Source: Lysobacter soyae (lineage in GTDB: Bacteria; Pseudomonadota; Gammaproteobacteria; Xanthomonadales; Xanthomonadaceae). From it: a DNA stretch of 64,000 bases. Shown in pieces: positions 38,498 to 47,875 of the stretch. The translations under genes and the position numbers were made by a program. How positions within the stretch are numbered: position 1 is the first letter of the stretch; each line of letters starts with the position of its first letter. The notes under the pieces are model-generated. The model did no database searches and was not told where the DNA came from. It saw only the letters and a list, made by a program, of their open reading frames with translations. The stretch covers positions 806,001 through 870,000 of the forward strand of contig NZ_CP080544.1 of the NCBI RefSeq assembly GCF_019551435.1, given 5' to 3'.

Positions 38498-39780
38498 GCG
38501 AGACCGCACTGAATGCATGGCTTCGCAAAATCGAAGCCATGCATCCCGCGTCCATCGAACTCGGTTTGGATCGTGTGAAACACGTGGCAGGCTTGCTAGG
38601 TTTGGGCAAGCCTGCCTCGTGTGTGATCTCTGTTGCAGGTACGAATGGCAAGGGCTCGACGGTTGCATTTGTCGAGTCCATTGCGCGTGCAGCCGGATTG
38701 CGCGTCGGTGCTTACACGTCGCCGCATATTCTTGCGTTCAACGAACGTATTCGCATCGATGGCCAAGATGTTGACGATGCGACCTTGGTCCGGGCATTCG
38801 AACGAATTGATGCAGCACGTCAAGACACGGCGCTGACGTACTTTGAGTTCACCACGCTGGCGGCGCTGTGCGTGTTTGAAGACGCGACATTGGATCTTGC
38901 CGTTTTGGAAGTCGGCTTGGGTGGGCGCTTGGACGCGGTGAACCTGGTCGATGCCGATGTCGCCATCGTGACGACGGTGGATATCGATCACACCGACTGG
39001 CTCGGCACGGATCGCGAGGCCATCGGCGCTGAGAAGATCGGCATCGCGCGCGCGGGTAAGCCGGTCGTGATCGGTGATGATGATCCGCCGTCCAGTGTGT
39101 TGCGCCGTGCTTACACCTTGGGTGCCCCGGCGATTCGCATCAACTGCGATTTCTTCTTCGGACGGAACACCGCGTCGACATGGCTATGGCGAACCCTGGG
39201 CGGGGAGCGCGAATTGCCGATGCCGCGTCTCACGGCGCCGGTTCAGTTACGCAATGCGGCGATGGCTGTCGCGGCATTGGAGGCTTCACCACTTTCCATT
39301 CCGGAGAGTGCCTATGCAGCGGGCGTCGCGTCAGCCCATGTCGCCGGTCGTTTGCAATATCGTCAGGTGGACGGCATCCCGCTCTATATCGACGTTGCCC
39401 ACAATGCCCAAGCCGCTGCGGCGCTTGAGCAGTGGCTGGCGGCCAACCCGATTGCCGGCAGCACACGTGCAGTGCTCGCGATGTTGGCTGACAAAGACGC
39501 GGCAGCGGTGTTCGAGGCGCTCGATGCCGAAATCGCGCAGTGGTATTTGGCCGCACTCGGCGGTGCGCGCGGTCAAACCGCTGAATCACTGGCAGCGAAG
39601 GGCAAACGGGATGCGTCCGACTACCGGACACATGAAACGGTCGCGCAGGCACTCGACGCGGCAATCGCTGCGTCCTCCAGCGCAGATCGCATTATCGTGC
39701 TCGGTTCGTTTCATACCGTTGCGGAAGCGTTCACGCATCTCGCGAAACGCGAGGGCGAGGGCGCTAGGTCGGGCGTATAA
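38494..39780 (+). CDS. folC: Bifunctional dihydrofolate/folylpolyglutamate synthase FolC
   Basis: 428 aa from a TTG at 38494 that overlaps the S46 stop (TTGA); this start keeps the conserved ALNAWLRKIEAMHPASIELGL region (W-L-x-x-I-E-x-x-H-P) of relatives. The ATG at 38539 would delete it. ATP motif is VAGTNGKGSTVAF; others are GAYTSPHILAFNERI, EVGLGGRLDAVN, TTVDIDHTDWLG, and YIDVAHNAQAAAAL in the C domain. It adds L-glutamate to dihydropteroate and then to reduced folates. Confidence 0.95.
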   Translation: MSETALNAWLRKIEAMHPASIELGLDRVKHVAGLLGLGKPASCVISVAGTNGKGSTVAFVESIARAAGLRVGAYTSPHILAFNERIRIDGQDVDDATLVRAFERIDAARQDTALTYFEFTTLAALCVFEDATLDLAVLEVGLGGRLDAVNLVDADVAIVTTVDIDHTDWLGTDREAIGAEKIGIARAGKPVVIGDDDPPSSVLRRAYTLGAPAIRINCDFFFGRNTASTWLWRTLGGERELPMPRLTAPVQLRNAAMAVAALEASPLSIPESAYAAGVASAHVAGRLQYRQVDGIPLYIDVAHNAQAAAALEQWLAANPIAGSTRAVLAMLADKDAAAVFEALDAEIAQWYLAALGGARGQTAESLAAKGKRDASDYRTHETVAQALDAAIAASSSADRIIVLGSFHTVAEAFTHLAKREGEGARSGV

Positions 39781-39812
39781 TTCACGGGCTTCCAGAAACC
39801 GGTCGAATACGC

Positions 39813-40805
39813 ATGGATCGAGCTACCACCCAGCGCCTATGGGGCGCCGCCGTGTTGATTGCCATTGCGGTCATTTTCCTGCCCATGTTGGTGAAAGGAC
39901 CTGCACCGGATAGCGGCGTGCGCGATGTTCCGCTCGATATTCCGAAAGCCTCAGAGCAGCCGCAGTCCAACATTCAAGAGCTCCCTTTGGGTGAGCCGGG
40001 CGCACTGCCTGCCAGCGGCGCAACCGGCTTTGACGACACCACCGCCACAGTGGATGCGCAAGACGTCGCTCCGGCCGCGGTGGCTGCTGGCGACTATGCC
40101 ATCAATTTCGGTAACTACGGCTCCGCCGGTGATGCCCAAAAGGTGATCGCCGCGCTGGAAAAATCTGGTTTGCGTGCCTACAGCGATGCGGTGAATGCGG
40201 GGAACAAACCCGCCTTTCGCGTGCGTATCGGTCCGTATGCGTCCCGCGAAGCGGCGGAGGCTGCGCGTATTGATGCTGCTCGCGTGAATCCGAGCGTCAA
40301 GACCGAAGTCGTCGCCTTGAATGCCGTGGCGACCGAATCGATCAAACCGGCCTCGGCCCCGGCCGCGTCCACGCCGCCGGTGGTTGCTGCCGTTGCGGAA
40401 TCGCCAAAAGCAAAACCCGTAGTCGCTGAAGTTCCGAAACCTGCACCGGCCAAGACCGAAACGGTCAAGCCTCAGGTAACAAAGCCGGCGGCTTCGGAAA
40501 CGAAGACACAAACCGCAGTGGTTGAGAAACCGCCGGTTGCAAAGCCCGTGGAAAAACCGGCGGCCTCGAGCACCGGATTCGCAGTGCAACTGGGTGCGTT
40601 CGCCAATCCGGACGAGGCGCAGAAGCTGCGTGATCGCGCACGTGCGGCCGGCTTTAGCGCCACGACCGAGTCCGTCAAGACGGATAAAGGTGTGCTCACC
40701 CGGGTCAAATTGGGTCCGACCACCACCCGTCAATCCGCGGACGCCATGCGCGCTTCCGCGCAATCCAAGCTCGGCGTCGCAGGCGTCGTGCGTTCGCAAC
40801 CCTGA
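39813..40805 (+). CDS. DedD-like SPOR-domain protein
   Basis: 330 aa. A short cytoplasmic N terminus, one transmembrane helix (LWGAAVLIAIAVIFLPML), a Pro/Ala-rich periplasmic linker and two SPOR-type repeats: about 92-165 (YAINFGNYGSAGDAQK ... FRVRIGPYASREAA) and about 250-325 (FAVQLGAFANPDEAQK ... TRVKLGPTTTRQSA). SPOR domains bind denuded glycan strands at the division septum; DedD supports cell constriction. The linker is rich in Lys/Pro/Val/Ala. The gene lies between folC and purF as in E. coli, but the usual cvpA is not found after it. Confidence 0.9.
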   Translation: MDRATTQRLWGAAVLIAIAVIFLPMLVKGPAPDSGVRDVPLDIPKASEQPQSNIQELPLGEPGALPASGATGFDDTTATVDAQDVAPAAVAAGDYAINFGNYGSAGDAQKVIAALEKSGLRAYSDAVNAGNKPAFRVRIGPYASREAAEAARIDAARVNPSVKTEVVALNAVATESIKPASAPAASTPPVVAAVAESPKAKPVVAEVPKPAPAKTETVKPQVTKPAASETKTQTAVVEKPPVAKPVEKPAASSTGFAVQLGAFANPDEAQKLRDRARAAGFSATTESVKTDKGVLTRVKLGPTTTRQSADAMRASAQSKLGVAGVVRSQP

Positions 40806-40817
40806 TCCGGAGTTCGC

Positions 40818-42284
40818 ATGTGCGGAATTGTTGGCATTGTTGGTATCCACGACGTCGCTGCGCGTCTGTATGACGGCCTGACCGTCTTGCAGCATCGCGG
40901 CCAGGATGCCGCAGGCATTGCCACGAGCAATGGACGCCAGATGCGAGTGGAGAAAGGCAACGGTCTCGTCAGTGATGTGTTCGACGAGAATTCGATGTCG
41001 CTCTTGCACGGCAACATCGGGATTGCGCATTGCCGGTATCCCACGGCGGGCAGCGAAGGCTCGGACGAAGCCCAGCCGTTTTACGTCAATTCCCCTTATG
41101 GCATTGCACTCGCGCATAACGGCAACCTCATCAACACCGAGACCTTGCGCAAAGAGGTCTTCGAGCAAGACCGCCGCAGCGTCAACACGCAATCGGATTC
41201 GGAAGTGCTGCTGAACGTGTTCGCGCACGAACTCGCGATCCAGTCAGAACTGAGTCCGGAAGCGGCGTTTCGTGCCGTGGAAGGTGTGAACAAGCGCGCC
41301 AAAGGCGGCTATGCCGTTATTTGCATGGTGATGGGTTTGGGTTTGGTCGCGTTTCGCGATCCGAATGCGATCCGTCCCCTGGTGTTGGGTCGCCGCGAAC
41401 TGGAAGGCCAGTTTGAATATGCCGTGGCATCAGAGTCGGTGGCGCTCGATGTGCTCGGCTTCGAACGCATGCGGGATATCGAGCCCGGCGAAGCAGTGGT
41501 GATCACGAATGACGGGCGCTTGCTGCATCAGCATTGCGCGGCACAAGGACTGATGCGTCCGTGCATTTTCGAATACGTGTATTTCGCCCGTCCCGATTCG
41601 ATGATGGACAACATCTCCGTGCACAAGGCGCGCATGCGCATGGGTGTCACGCTCGGTGAAAAAATCCTGCGCGAACGCCCCGATCACGACATCGACGTGG
41701 TCATTCCGATTCCGGACACTTCGCGTGACGCCGCATTGGAAATTGCCAACGTGCTGGGTGTGAAGTATCGGGAAGGATTCATCAAGAATCGCTACGTCGG
41801 CCGCACCTTCATCATGCCGGGGCAGCAAGAGCGCTCCAAGTCTGTGCGCAGGAAATTGAACCCGATTCCCTTGGAGTTCAAGGGCAGGGTGGTGCTCTTG
41901 GTGGATGACTCGATCGTTCGCGGCACGACCAGCAAACAAATCGTACAAATGGCGCGCGATGCCGGCGCGAAAAAAGTGTATTTGGCCTCTGCGGCGCCGC
42001 CGGTGCGTTACCCGAACATCTATGGCATCGATATGCCCACGCCGACTGAATTGATTGCGCATGATCGCAGCGAAGCGGAAGTGGAAAGACTCATCGGCTG
42101 CGATTGGTTGATCTATCAGGATTTGGCAGATATGGAAGTCGCAGTCGCAGGTCCGAAGCACCCCGGCATGAAGTTCGACACCTCCTGCTTCTCCGGTGAA
42201 TACGTGACCGGCGTGGGCGAGGGTTACTTCGAACAATTGCAGTCACAGCGCTCCGACGACGCGAAGACCAAACGTCGCGCCTGA
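40818..42284 (+). CDS. purF: Amidophosphoribosyltransferase PurF
   Basis: 488 aa. The N-terminal Ntn hydrolase begins MCGIVGI, with Cys2 as nucleophile after Met removal, followed by [12 protein letters not shown] and [11 protein letters not shown]. The C-terminal phosphoribosyltransferase domain has the PRPP loop [19 protein letters not shown]. It makes phosphoribosylamine from PRPP and glutamine, the first step of purine synthesis. It follows the SPOR gene by 12 bases. Confidence 0.98.
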   Translation: MCGIVGIVGIHDVAARLYDGLTVLQHRGQDAAGIATSNGRQMRVEKGNGLVSDVFDENSMSLLHGNIGIAHCRYPTAGSEGSDEAQPFYVNSPYGIALAHNGNLINTETLRKEVFEQDRRSVNTQSDSEVLLNVFAHELAIQSELSPEAAFRAVEGVNKRAKGGYAVICMVMGLGLVAFRDPNAIRPLVLGRRELEGQFEYAVASESVALDVLGFERMRDIEPGEAVVITNDGRLLHQHCAAQGLMRPCIFEYVYFARPDSMMDNISVHKARMRMGVTLGEKILRERPDHDIDVVIPIPDTSRDAALEIANVLGVKYREGFIKNRYVGRTFIMPGQQERSKSVRRKLNPIPLEFKGRVVLLVDDSIVRGTTSKQIVQMARDAGAKKVYLASAAPPVRYPNIYGIDMPTPTELIAHDRSEAEVERLIGCDWLIYQDLADMEVAVAGPKHPGMKFDTSCFSGEYVTGVGEGYFEQLQSQRSDDAKTKRRA

Positions 42285-42289
42285 GCGTG

Positions 42290-43120
42290 ATGGACGCACT
42301 GACGTCAGGAAATGTGTTTGACGCTGCTGCAGCCTGCCTCGCAGAGGGAAGAGTGGAGGCCAAGCCGGTCCTGACGCGGGAAATGGCTGCGGCGTTTCAA
42401 GATGGCTCGCTGGCAATTCCTGCTACGCGGGGCACGCCATTGCCGATTCGGATGCCCGGACGCCCGACCAAACCCGAGTTGGTCGAACCACGCTTGCTGC
42501 GCAAACGCGGCTTTGGGAGTACCGAGGGGCTGGCGTCTTTCATTCACGCTGTGGCTCACATCGAATTCAACGCAATCGATCTGGCTTGGGATGCGGTCTA
42601 TCGCTTTCGCGACATGCCGGAAGACTATTACCGCGATTGGATCAAAGTGGCGGACGACGAGGCGCGTCATTTCACCTTATTGCGTGCGCGGCTGAAGTCC
42701 CTCGGCTATGACTATGGTGACTTTCCTGCCCATAACGGTTTGTGGGAAATGGCGGAAAAAACAGCCCATTCGGGCTTGGCACGCATGGCGCTTGTGCCGC
42801 GTGTGTTGGAAGCGCGAGGTTTGGATGTCACGCCGAGCATGATCGAGCGACTCAAGAGTTTGGGCGACCGCGAGACCGTAGCTATTCTCGAAATTATTCT
42901 CGCTGAAGAGGTCTCGCACGTTGCCTGCGGTTCGCGTTGGTTCCGTTGGCTGTGCGCACGGGAGGTCGTCGAGCCTAGGGAAACGTTCAAGCATTTGCTC
43001 GAAGCCTATGCAAAATCCGTGCTGCACGGCCCCTACAACCGTGAGGCTAGATTGGCTGCGGGCTTTGATCTTGAAGAGTTGGAAGATCTGTTTCTGGTAG
43101 AACGAATCGCCTCACTTTAG
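42290..43120 (+). CDS. DUF455 ferritin-like protein
   Basis: 276 aa from ATG 42290; a GTG one codon earlier is possible. It has a ferritin-like four-helix pattern with the metal-binding motifs HIEFNAIDLAWDAVYRF, ADDEARHF and EEVSHVACG (E-x-x-H repeated), typical of DUF455. Relatives include MiaE-like diiron proteins; the reaction is not known. Its Glu/His pattern suggests a diiron centre. It follows purF by five bases. Confidence 0.88.
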   Translation: MDALTSGNVFDAAAACLAEGRVEAKPVLTREMAAAFQDGSLAIPATRGTPLPIRMPGRPTKPELVEPRLLRKRGFGSTEGLASFIHAVAHIEFNAIDLAWDAVYRFRDMPEDYYRDWIKVADDEARHFTLLRARLKSLGYDYGDFPAHNGLWEMAEKTAHSGLARMALVPRVLEARGLDVTPSMIERLKSLGDRETVAILEIILAEEVSHVACGSRWFRWLCAREVVEPRETFKHLLEAYAKSVLHGPYNREARLAAGFDLEELEDLFLVERIASL

Positions 43121-43143
43121 GGGATCAACGCAGCAATGGCGGG

Positions 43144-43872
43144 CTAGGTGCCCTTGGGATGAATCAATGTGATTTGCCCGGCATCCGCACGCGCAATCGT
43201 CCCCACGCCGTACCAGTCGCCCAGCACAATGCGTTCGCCGCCTTCGTTGTCATGGACAGCCGGTCGGTGGGTATGACCGTGAACCATCCGCTTCACGCCG
43301 AAACGGGCAAACGTCTCGCGTACCGTTTCTGATGAGACGTCGCCAATTTGTTCTTGCGTTCCTTGGGCTTTCAGTTCGCCGTAGCGCGCTTTGCTGGCGG
43401 CGCGCGCCTGTTCGGCAAAGGCCAACCGGGCGGCGAGCGGCTGCGACAGAAATTGCGCTTGCCATGTCGGGTTGCGCGTCATCGCCCTGAACTGCTGGTA
43501 GGCAAGATCATCTGTGCAGAGCAAATCGCCATGTCCGATCAAAAGCGGTTCGCCATCGAGCATCACCACGCTTGGGTCGGGCAGCAATTGCATGCCACAA
43601 CGCGCGGCATAGTCGCGTCCCAACAGGAAGTCCCGATTGCCGTGGATGAAGTACACCGCCGTGCCGCTATCCGAGAGTTGGCGAATGGCTTCTGCTGTGC
43701 GCGCCCCGATTTCACTCGGGTCGTCGTCACCTACCCATGCTTCGAACAAGTCCCCCAAGATGTACAACGCCGACGCGCCACGCACTTCGTCTCGAAGGAA
43801 ATGCTCGAAACGGGCGGTATTGTCCAGGGCGTCGTCTTCCAGATGCGTGTCGGAAACGAAAAAAGTGGTCAT
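43144..43872 (-). CDS. lpxH: UDP-2,3-diacylglucosamine diphosphatase LpxH
   Basis: 242 aa with the start at 43872 (MTTFFVSDTHL). A calcineurin-like phosphoesterase with D-x-H (SDTHL, where E. coli has SDLHL), the GDLFEAWVGDD motif, GNRDFLLG, and VHGHTHRPA. LpxH hydrolyses UDP-2,3-diacylglucosamine to lipid X in lipid A synthesis at the inner membrane face, with Mn2+. It is divergent from gltX. Confidence 0.95.
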   Translation of the reverse strand: MTTFFVSDTHLEDDALDNTARFEHFLRDEVRGASALYILGDLFEAWVGDDDPSEIGARTAEAIRQLSDSGTAVYFIHGNRDFLLGRDYAARCGMQLLPDPSVVMLDGEPLLIGHGDLLCTDDLAYQQFRAMTRNPTWQAQFLSQPLAARLAFAEQARAASKARYGELKAQGTQEQIGDVSSETVRETFARFGVKRMVHGHTHRPAVHDNEGGERIVLGDWYGVGTIARADAGQITLIHPKGT

Positions 43873-43949
43873 GAACGCATTGTAGGGGGCATCCGGAGCA
43901 GACATTCGAGAGACGCTAAAATAGTGCCTTTCCGCATTGCTTTCCGACC

Positions 43950-45350
43950 ATGACCGTCCGCACGCGCTTCGCGCCCAGTCCTACCGGCTACCTCCACATC
44001 GGCGGCGCCCGCACCGCACTTTACTGCTGGTTGGCCTCGCGCCACGCCGGCGGTGAGTTTGTCCTTCGAATTGAAGACACCGATCGCGAACGCAGCACCC
44101 AAGAAGCGATCGATGCGATTTTGCAGGCGATGGATTGGCTCGGTTTGAATTACGAGGAAGGTCCGATCTACCAGACTGCGCGGCTGCCCCGTTACAAGGA
44201 AGTTGCAGAACGCATGGTCGCTGACGGCACGGCGTATTACGCCTACGAAAGCAAAGAAGAACTCGAAGCGATGCGCAATGCCGCATTAGAGATGAACGAG
44301 AAGCCGCGTTACAACGGCGCGTATCGTGATGCGAATGCGGGCTTCAAAGAAGACCCCTACCGCGTCATCCGCTTCAAGAATCCGACCGATGGCAGTGTGG
44401 TGTTCGACGATTTGGTCAAAGGCCGGATCGAGTGGCAAAACACCGAGCTCGACGATCTTGTCATCTTCCGCTCCGATGGCTATCCCACTTACAACTTCGC
44501 CGTGGTGGTGGACGACATGGACATGGGCATCACTGACGTGGTGCGCGGCGACGACCACGTCAACAACACCCCGCGCCAAATCAACATCTATCGTGCATTG
44601 GGTGTTGAACCGCCACGTTTTGCCCACTTGCCGATGATTCTGGATCCCGACGGCGCGAAGTTGTCCAAGCGCACCGGCGCGGCCGATGTCATGCAGTATC
44701 GGGATGCCGGCTATTTGCCGCATGCGCTTTTGAATTACTTGGCGCGTCTGGGTTGGTCACATGGTGATCAGGAGATTTTCTCGATCCGAGAAATGATCGA
44801 CCTGTTCGAACTCAAAGACGTCAATGCGAAAGCGTCGCGTCTGGACATGGCCAAGCTGGGTTGGTTGAACCAGCACTATCTGAAGACCGACGCGCCGGAA
44901 GAAGTGGCCAAGCATTTGCAGTGGCATTTGCTGCATCAAGGCTATGACCTCGGCGAAGGTCCCGCACCTGCCGATGTGGTCGTCGCTCTCCGCGATCGCG
45001 CACAGACTTTGAGAGAAATGGCTGAAAAAGCGGCGCCGTGGTATCAGCCGCAAGTCAGCTATGACGACGCGGCAGTGGCCAAGCAACTCACGGAAGCCGC
45101 ACGCGCGCCGCTGACGGCGGTTCACTCGGCGCTGGAGCGCTTGGAGACTTGGAACGTGGAAGCGATCTCCGCTGCATTCCACGACGTGCTCGAACAATTG
45201 GGGCTGGGCATGGGCAAGGTTGCGCCCGCACTTCGCGTTGCCTTGGTCGGCAACACAGTGAGCCCCGACATCTCTCACACCATCTATTTGACTGGGCGTG
45301 AACGTGCCTTGGCGCGCATCGAGGCCGCCGTGGGAATGATTCCGGCTTGA
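43950..45350 (+). CDS. gltX: Glutamyl-tRNA synthetase GltX
   Basis: 466 aa. Class I synthetase: the HIGH motif is HIGG ([16 protein letters not shown]) and the KMSKS motif is KLSKR ([10 protein letters not shown]). Other glutamate-type segments are EDTDRERST and [15 protein letters not shown]. It charges tRNA(Glu). Length fits discriminating bacterial GluRS. A Fur-family gene follows 31 bases later on the same strand. Confidence 0.98.
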   Translation: MTVRTRFAPSPTGYLHIGGARTALYCWLASRHAGGEFVLRIEDTDRERSTQEAIDAILQAMDWLGLNYEEGPIYQTARLPRYKEVAERMVADGTAYYAYESKEELEAMRNAALEMNEKPRYNGAYRDANAGFKEDPYRVIRFKNPTDGSVVFDDLVKGRIEWQNTELDDLVIFRSDGYPTYNFAVVVDDMDMGITDVVRGDDHVNNTPRQINIYRALGVEPPRFAHLPMILDPDGAKLSKRTGAADVMQYRDAGYLPHALLNYLARLGWSHGDQEIFSIREMIDLFELKDVNAKASRLDMAKLGWLNQHYLKTDAPEEVAKHLQWHLLHQGYDLGEGPAPADVVVALRDRAQTLREMAEKAAPWYQPQVSYDDAAVAKQLTEAARAPLTAVHSALERLETWNVEAISAAFHDVLEQLGLGMGKVAPALRVALVGNTVSPDISHTIYLTGRERALARIEAAVGMIPA

Positions 45351-45381
45351 AGCCGGGGGCATTCGCCACCACTATGGAAGG

Positions 45382-45873
45382 ATGAAACCCGCGCACTGCA
45401 CCCATCCGAAAGAGCATGTCCACGGCGCCGGCGATTTTGTCGCCGCCGTCGAACGGGCCTGCGCGGCGCGCGGACTCAGACTGACGCCGATTCGGGCGCA
45501 TGTGCTCGGCTTGATTGCCGAGGTCGCGCAACCGATCAAGGCCTACGACTTGCTCGAGCGTGTTCGTGAGGGCGACGGCCCCGGGGCGGCGGCGCCGCCG
45601 ACGGTCTACCGGGCCCTCGACTTTCTCTTGGCGAATGGATTCATCCACAAATTGGAATCCGTCAACGCCTTCGTGGCCTGCCATCACCCGAACGCGGACA
45701 AGCATTCGGTGCCATTTTTGATTTGTACGCGCTGCCACCAGGCCGTCGAGCTGGAGGATCAGGCCGTGGTCGAAAACTTGGATAGGCAGGCGAGGGCGCT
45801 GGGATTCAGCCCGCAAACCCAGACGCTGGAAGTCCATGGGATTTGTGCATCGTGCAGTGGGGACCAGCGTTAG
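45382..45873 (+). CDS. zur: Fur-family zinc-uptake regulator Zur
   Basis: 163 aa. A winged-helix DNA-binding domain (GLRLTPIRAHVLGLIAE, PPTVYRALDFLLANGF) is followed by a dimerisation/metal domain with CHHPN and two Cys pairs (ICTRCHQAVEL and GICASCSGD), forming the structural zinc site. The Cys-rich tail and the downstream MerC-like gene with a palindromic operator argue for Zur rather than Fur. In Zn2+-replete cells it represses zinc-uptake genes. Neighbours: gltX upstream, merC downstream. Confidence 0.88.
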   Translation: MKPAHCTHPKEHVHGAGDFVAAVERACAARGLRLTPIRAHVLGLIAEVAQPIKAYDLLERVREGDGPGAAAPPTVYRALDFLLANGFIHKLESVNAFVACHHPNADKHSVPFLICTRCHQAVELEDQAVVENLDRQARALGFSPQTQTLEVHGICASCSGDQR

Positions 45874-45890
45874 CGCGCAGTCGTCGTTTT

Positions 45891-45905
45891 TGTTATATCA
45901 TTACA
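45891..45905 (+). promoter_or_regulatory. Putative Zur operator overlapping the merC promoter
   Basis: The 15-base sequence TGTTATATCATTACA is an imperfect inverted repeat (TGTnAT-n3-ATnACA) that resembles Zur boxes (TGTTATAATATAACA type). It ends three bases before the merC ATG at 45908 and contains a -10-like TATATC, so the transcript would begin at or near the ATG. No Shine-Dalgarno sequence is present in this stretch. Confidence 0.55.
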
Positions 45906-45907
45906 AA

Positions 45908-46306
45908 ATGCAAAACGACTCGTGGCTCGATCGGATCGGCGCAACCGGCTCCTTACTGTGTGCAGTTCACTGCGCCATCGGACCGGTGTTGATCGCACTG
46001 CTGCCGACGCTCGGCCTCAGCTGGTTTGATCCGCGACTAGAGTTTTCGATCGCTACCTTTGTCACGATTTTGGGCTTGGGGAGCGTTTACCTAGGCTGGC
46101 GCCGACACCGGGCAACGCGGGCATTGAGTTTCATGCTGCCGGGCCTTGCCTTGATTTGGCTCACTTTGCTCCTGCCTTACCTGCATGAAAACGTCGTTCG
46201 CCATGCCGCCGTCATGGCAATGGGCGGCACCTTGGTTGCGGCAGCGCACCTGATCAATCTGAAGCTGAACCACGGCCACGTGCACGACGCGAGCTGCAGT
46301 CACTGA
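45908..46306 (+). CDS. MerC-domain inner-membrane protein
   Basis: 132 aa with four transmembrane helices. The N-terminal helix carries the MerC metal motif CAVHCAIGP (C-x3-C), and the C terminus is His/Cys-rich (NHGHVHDASCSH). Classical MerC imports Hg2+; chromosomal MerC-like genes next to zur are thought to move zinc or another thiophilic metal. The start at 45908 is set by the family N terminus. With a Zur-box-like palindrome just upstream, Zn2+ control is likely. No merR, merA or merT is nearby, so mercury resistance is not implied. Confidence 0.88.
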   Translation: MQNDSWLDRIGATGSLLCAVHCAIGPVLIALLPTLGLSWFDPRLEFSIATFVTILGLGSVYLGWRRHRATRALSFMLPGLALIWLTLLLPYLHENVVRHAAVMAMGGTLVAAAHLINLKLNHGHVHDASCSH

Positions 46307-46390
46307 AATTTGTTAGAATTGCAGGTCTTTCACACGCCAATGGCCGCCTCGGCCGTGGCACGAACTTATTAGATTTGGAGCAGGATTCAC

Positions 46391-46561
46391 ATGGGCAAGG
46401 GCGACCGTCGTACCACCAAAGGCAAGCGTTACAACTCGAGCTACGGCAATGCACGCGGCCGCGGCATCTTGAAGGCCACCGGTGACGCAGCAGCTCCCGT
46501 TGTGAAGTCCGCTGCAAAGGCCACCAAGAAAGTGGTCGCTAAGAAAGCCGCTGCCAAGTAA
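46391..46561 (+). CDS. 30S ribosomal protein THX
   Basis: 56 aa, very basic. It begins MGKGDRRTTKGKRYNSSYGN, the signature of bTHX, a small peptide that fits in a pocket of the 30S head in some bacteria; the Lys/Ala-rich tail (AAKATKKVVAKKAAAK) is longer than in Thermus. GGAG lies about 12 bases before the ATG. An extended -10-like TGTTAGAAT is seen about 75 bases upstream. A strong terminator follows, so it is a single-gene unit. Confidence 0.93.
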   Translation: MGKGDRRTTKGKRYNSSYGNARGRGILKATGDAAAPVVKSAAKATKKVVAKKAAAK

Positions 46562-46584
46562 TTCCAGCGCTTCACCGCTGTAAT

Positions 46585-46614
46585 AAAACGCCCTGCCATG
46601 CAGGGCGTTTTTGC
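46585..46614 (+). terminator. Intrinsic terminator after the THX gene
   Basis: AAAACGCCCTG (46585-46595) pairs perfectly with 46601-46611 across a five-base loop, followed by T residues. It also faces the 3' end of hutI and may act for both strands. Confidence 0.92.
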
Positions 46615-46629
46615 GTCCGGACGTCGGAC

Positions 46630-47838
46630 TTATTCGATTTCCAAGCGAACGCCGGCCTTGAAGGTCGCGGCGCACAAACGACCACCCAACCAATAGGCCA
46701 GTTCCGCCGGGTGATGGGCGCGCCAGCAACTGAAATCGGCACGCAGCCCTTCCACTAAACGACCGCGATCCTCCAGACCCAAGGCGCGCGCGGCGTTGAC
46801 CGTGGCACCGCGCAAGACTTCTTCGGGCGTCATGTTGAAATGCGTGCAAGCCAGTTGCATGGCTTGCCGCATTGAACGCAGCGGCGAGGTGCCCGGATTC
46901 AGGTCAGTAGCGATTGCCATCGGCACTTTGTGTTTGCGCAACAGATCGATGGGCGGCAGTTGTGTTTCGCGCAGGACATGAAATGCCCCAGGCAAAAGCA
47001 CGGCAACGGTGCCGGCCTCTTTCATGGCCAATACACCGCTCTCCGAGGTGTATTCAATGTGGTCTGCCGATAGGGCACCGAACTTGGCCGCCAAAGCGGC
47101 GCCGTTGCCGTCGCTGAGTTGGTCGGCATGCAGTTTCACCGGAAGTCCCAAGGTGCGCGCCGCTGACAACATGCGTTCGCCTTGTGCGGGCGTGAAGCCG
47201 ATGCGCTCGACAAATGCGTCCACCGCATCAATCAGACCTTCGGCATGCAGCTCCAACATCCAGGAGATGGCGGCTTCAATGTAGTCATCGGCCCGTCCGG
47301 CGAACGCTTCGGGCAGGGCATGCGCCGCAAGAAAGGTCGTTTTCACCGTTGCGCCGGTTCGCTTGGCGATGGCGCGCGCACAGCGCAGCATTTTTCGTTC
47401 GTTCTCAAGATCCAATCCGTAGCCGGATTTGATTTCGAGTGTGGTCACGCCATCGGCAATCAAGTCGTAAACGCGCGGCAGGGATTGCTCGAGCAGTTCT
47501 TCATAGGACGCCGCGTGTAGCGCTTTCACCGACGAGACGATGCCACCACCCGCTTGCGCGACTTCTTCATAGCTTGCGCCTTTCAAGCGCAGTTCGAATT
47601 CGTGCGCGCGATTGGCTGCGAAGACCGCATGGGTATGGCAGTCGATCAGGCCAGGCGTAATCAAGCCGTTGAACTCGATCTGACGCACAGCGTGTTGTGC
47701 ACTGTCGGGCAGCCCGTCACGTGGGCCGACGTAAGCAATGCGGCCGTCTTTCCAAGCCAGCGCACTGTTCTCGATGCGCCCGAAGCCTTCGTCTTTCGAG
47801 AAGGTGACCAACGTCGCGCCAAAGATCACGCCATCCAT
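46630..47838 (-). CDS. hutI: Imidazolonepropionase HutI
   Basis: 402 aa. An amidohydrolase with the H-x-H metal motif in LIDCHTHAVFA, the HutI mark EIKSGYGLDLENERKMLR, the metal His in KLHADQLSDGNGA, and the metal Asp near IATDLNPGTSP. It opens the ring of imidazolone-5-propionate to formimidoyl-L-glutamate, the third step of histidine breakdown. Divergent from hutF with only 37 bases between start codons. Confidence 0.96.
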   Translation of the reverse strand: MDGVIFGATLVTFSKDEGFGRIENSALAWKDGRIAYVGPRDGLPDSAQHAVRQIEFNGLITPGLIDCHTHAVFAANRAHEFELRLKGASYEEVAQAGGGIVSSVKALHAASYEELLEQSLPRVYDLIADGVTTLEIKSGYGLDLENERKMLRCARAIAKRTGATVKTTFLAAHALPEAFAGRADDYIEAAISWMLELHAEGLIDAVDAFVERIGFTPAQGERMLSAARTLGLPVKLHADQLSDGNGAALAAKFGALSADHIEYTSESGVLAMKEAGTVAVLLPGAFHVLRETQLPPIDLLRKHKVPMAIATDLNPGTSPLRSMRQAMQLACTHFNMTPEEVLRGATVNAARALGLEDRGRLVEGLRADFSCWRAHHPAELAYWLGGRLCAATFKAGVRLEIE

Positions 47839-47875
47839 TCTGCAACCCGCCCCTTGCTACGTCACAATTGACCGG

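Noticed and set aside
40818-42284. Purine riboswitch or PurR operator upstream of purF
   Set aside because: Only 12 bases separate it from the upstream gene, with no motif that would support either.
45908-46306. Mercury resistance operon
   Set aside because: The MerC-like gene stands without merR, merT, merP or merA; the zur neighbour and palindrome point to zinc control instead.
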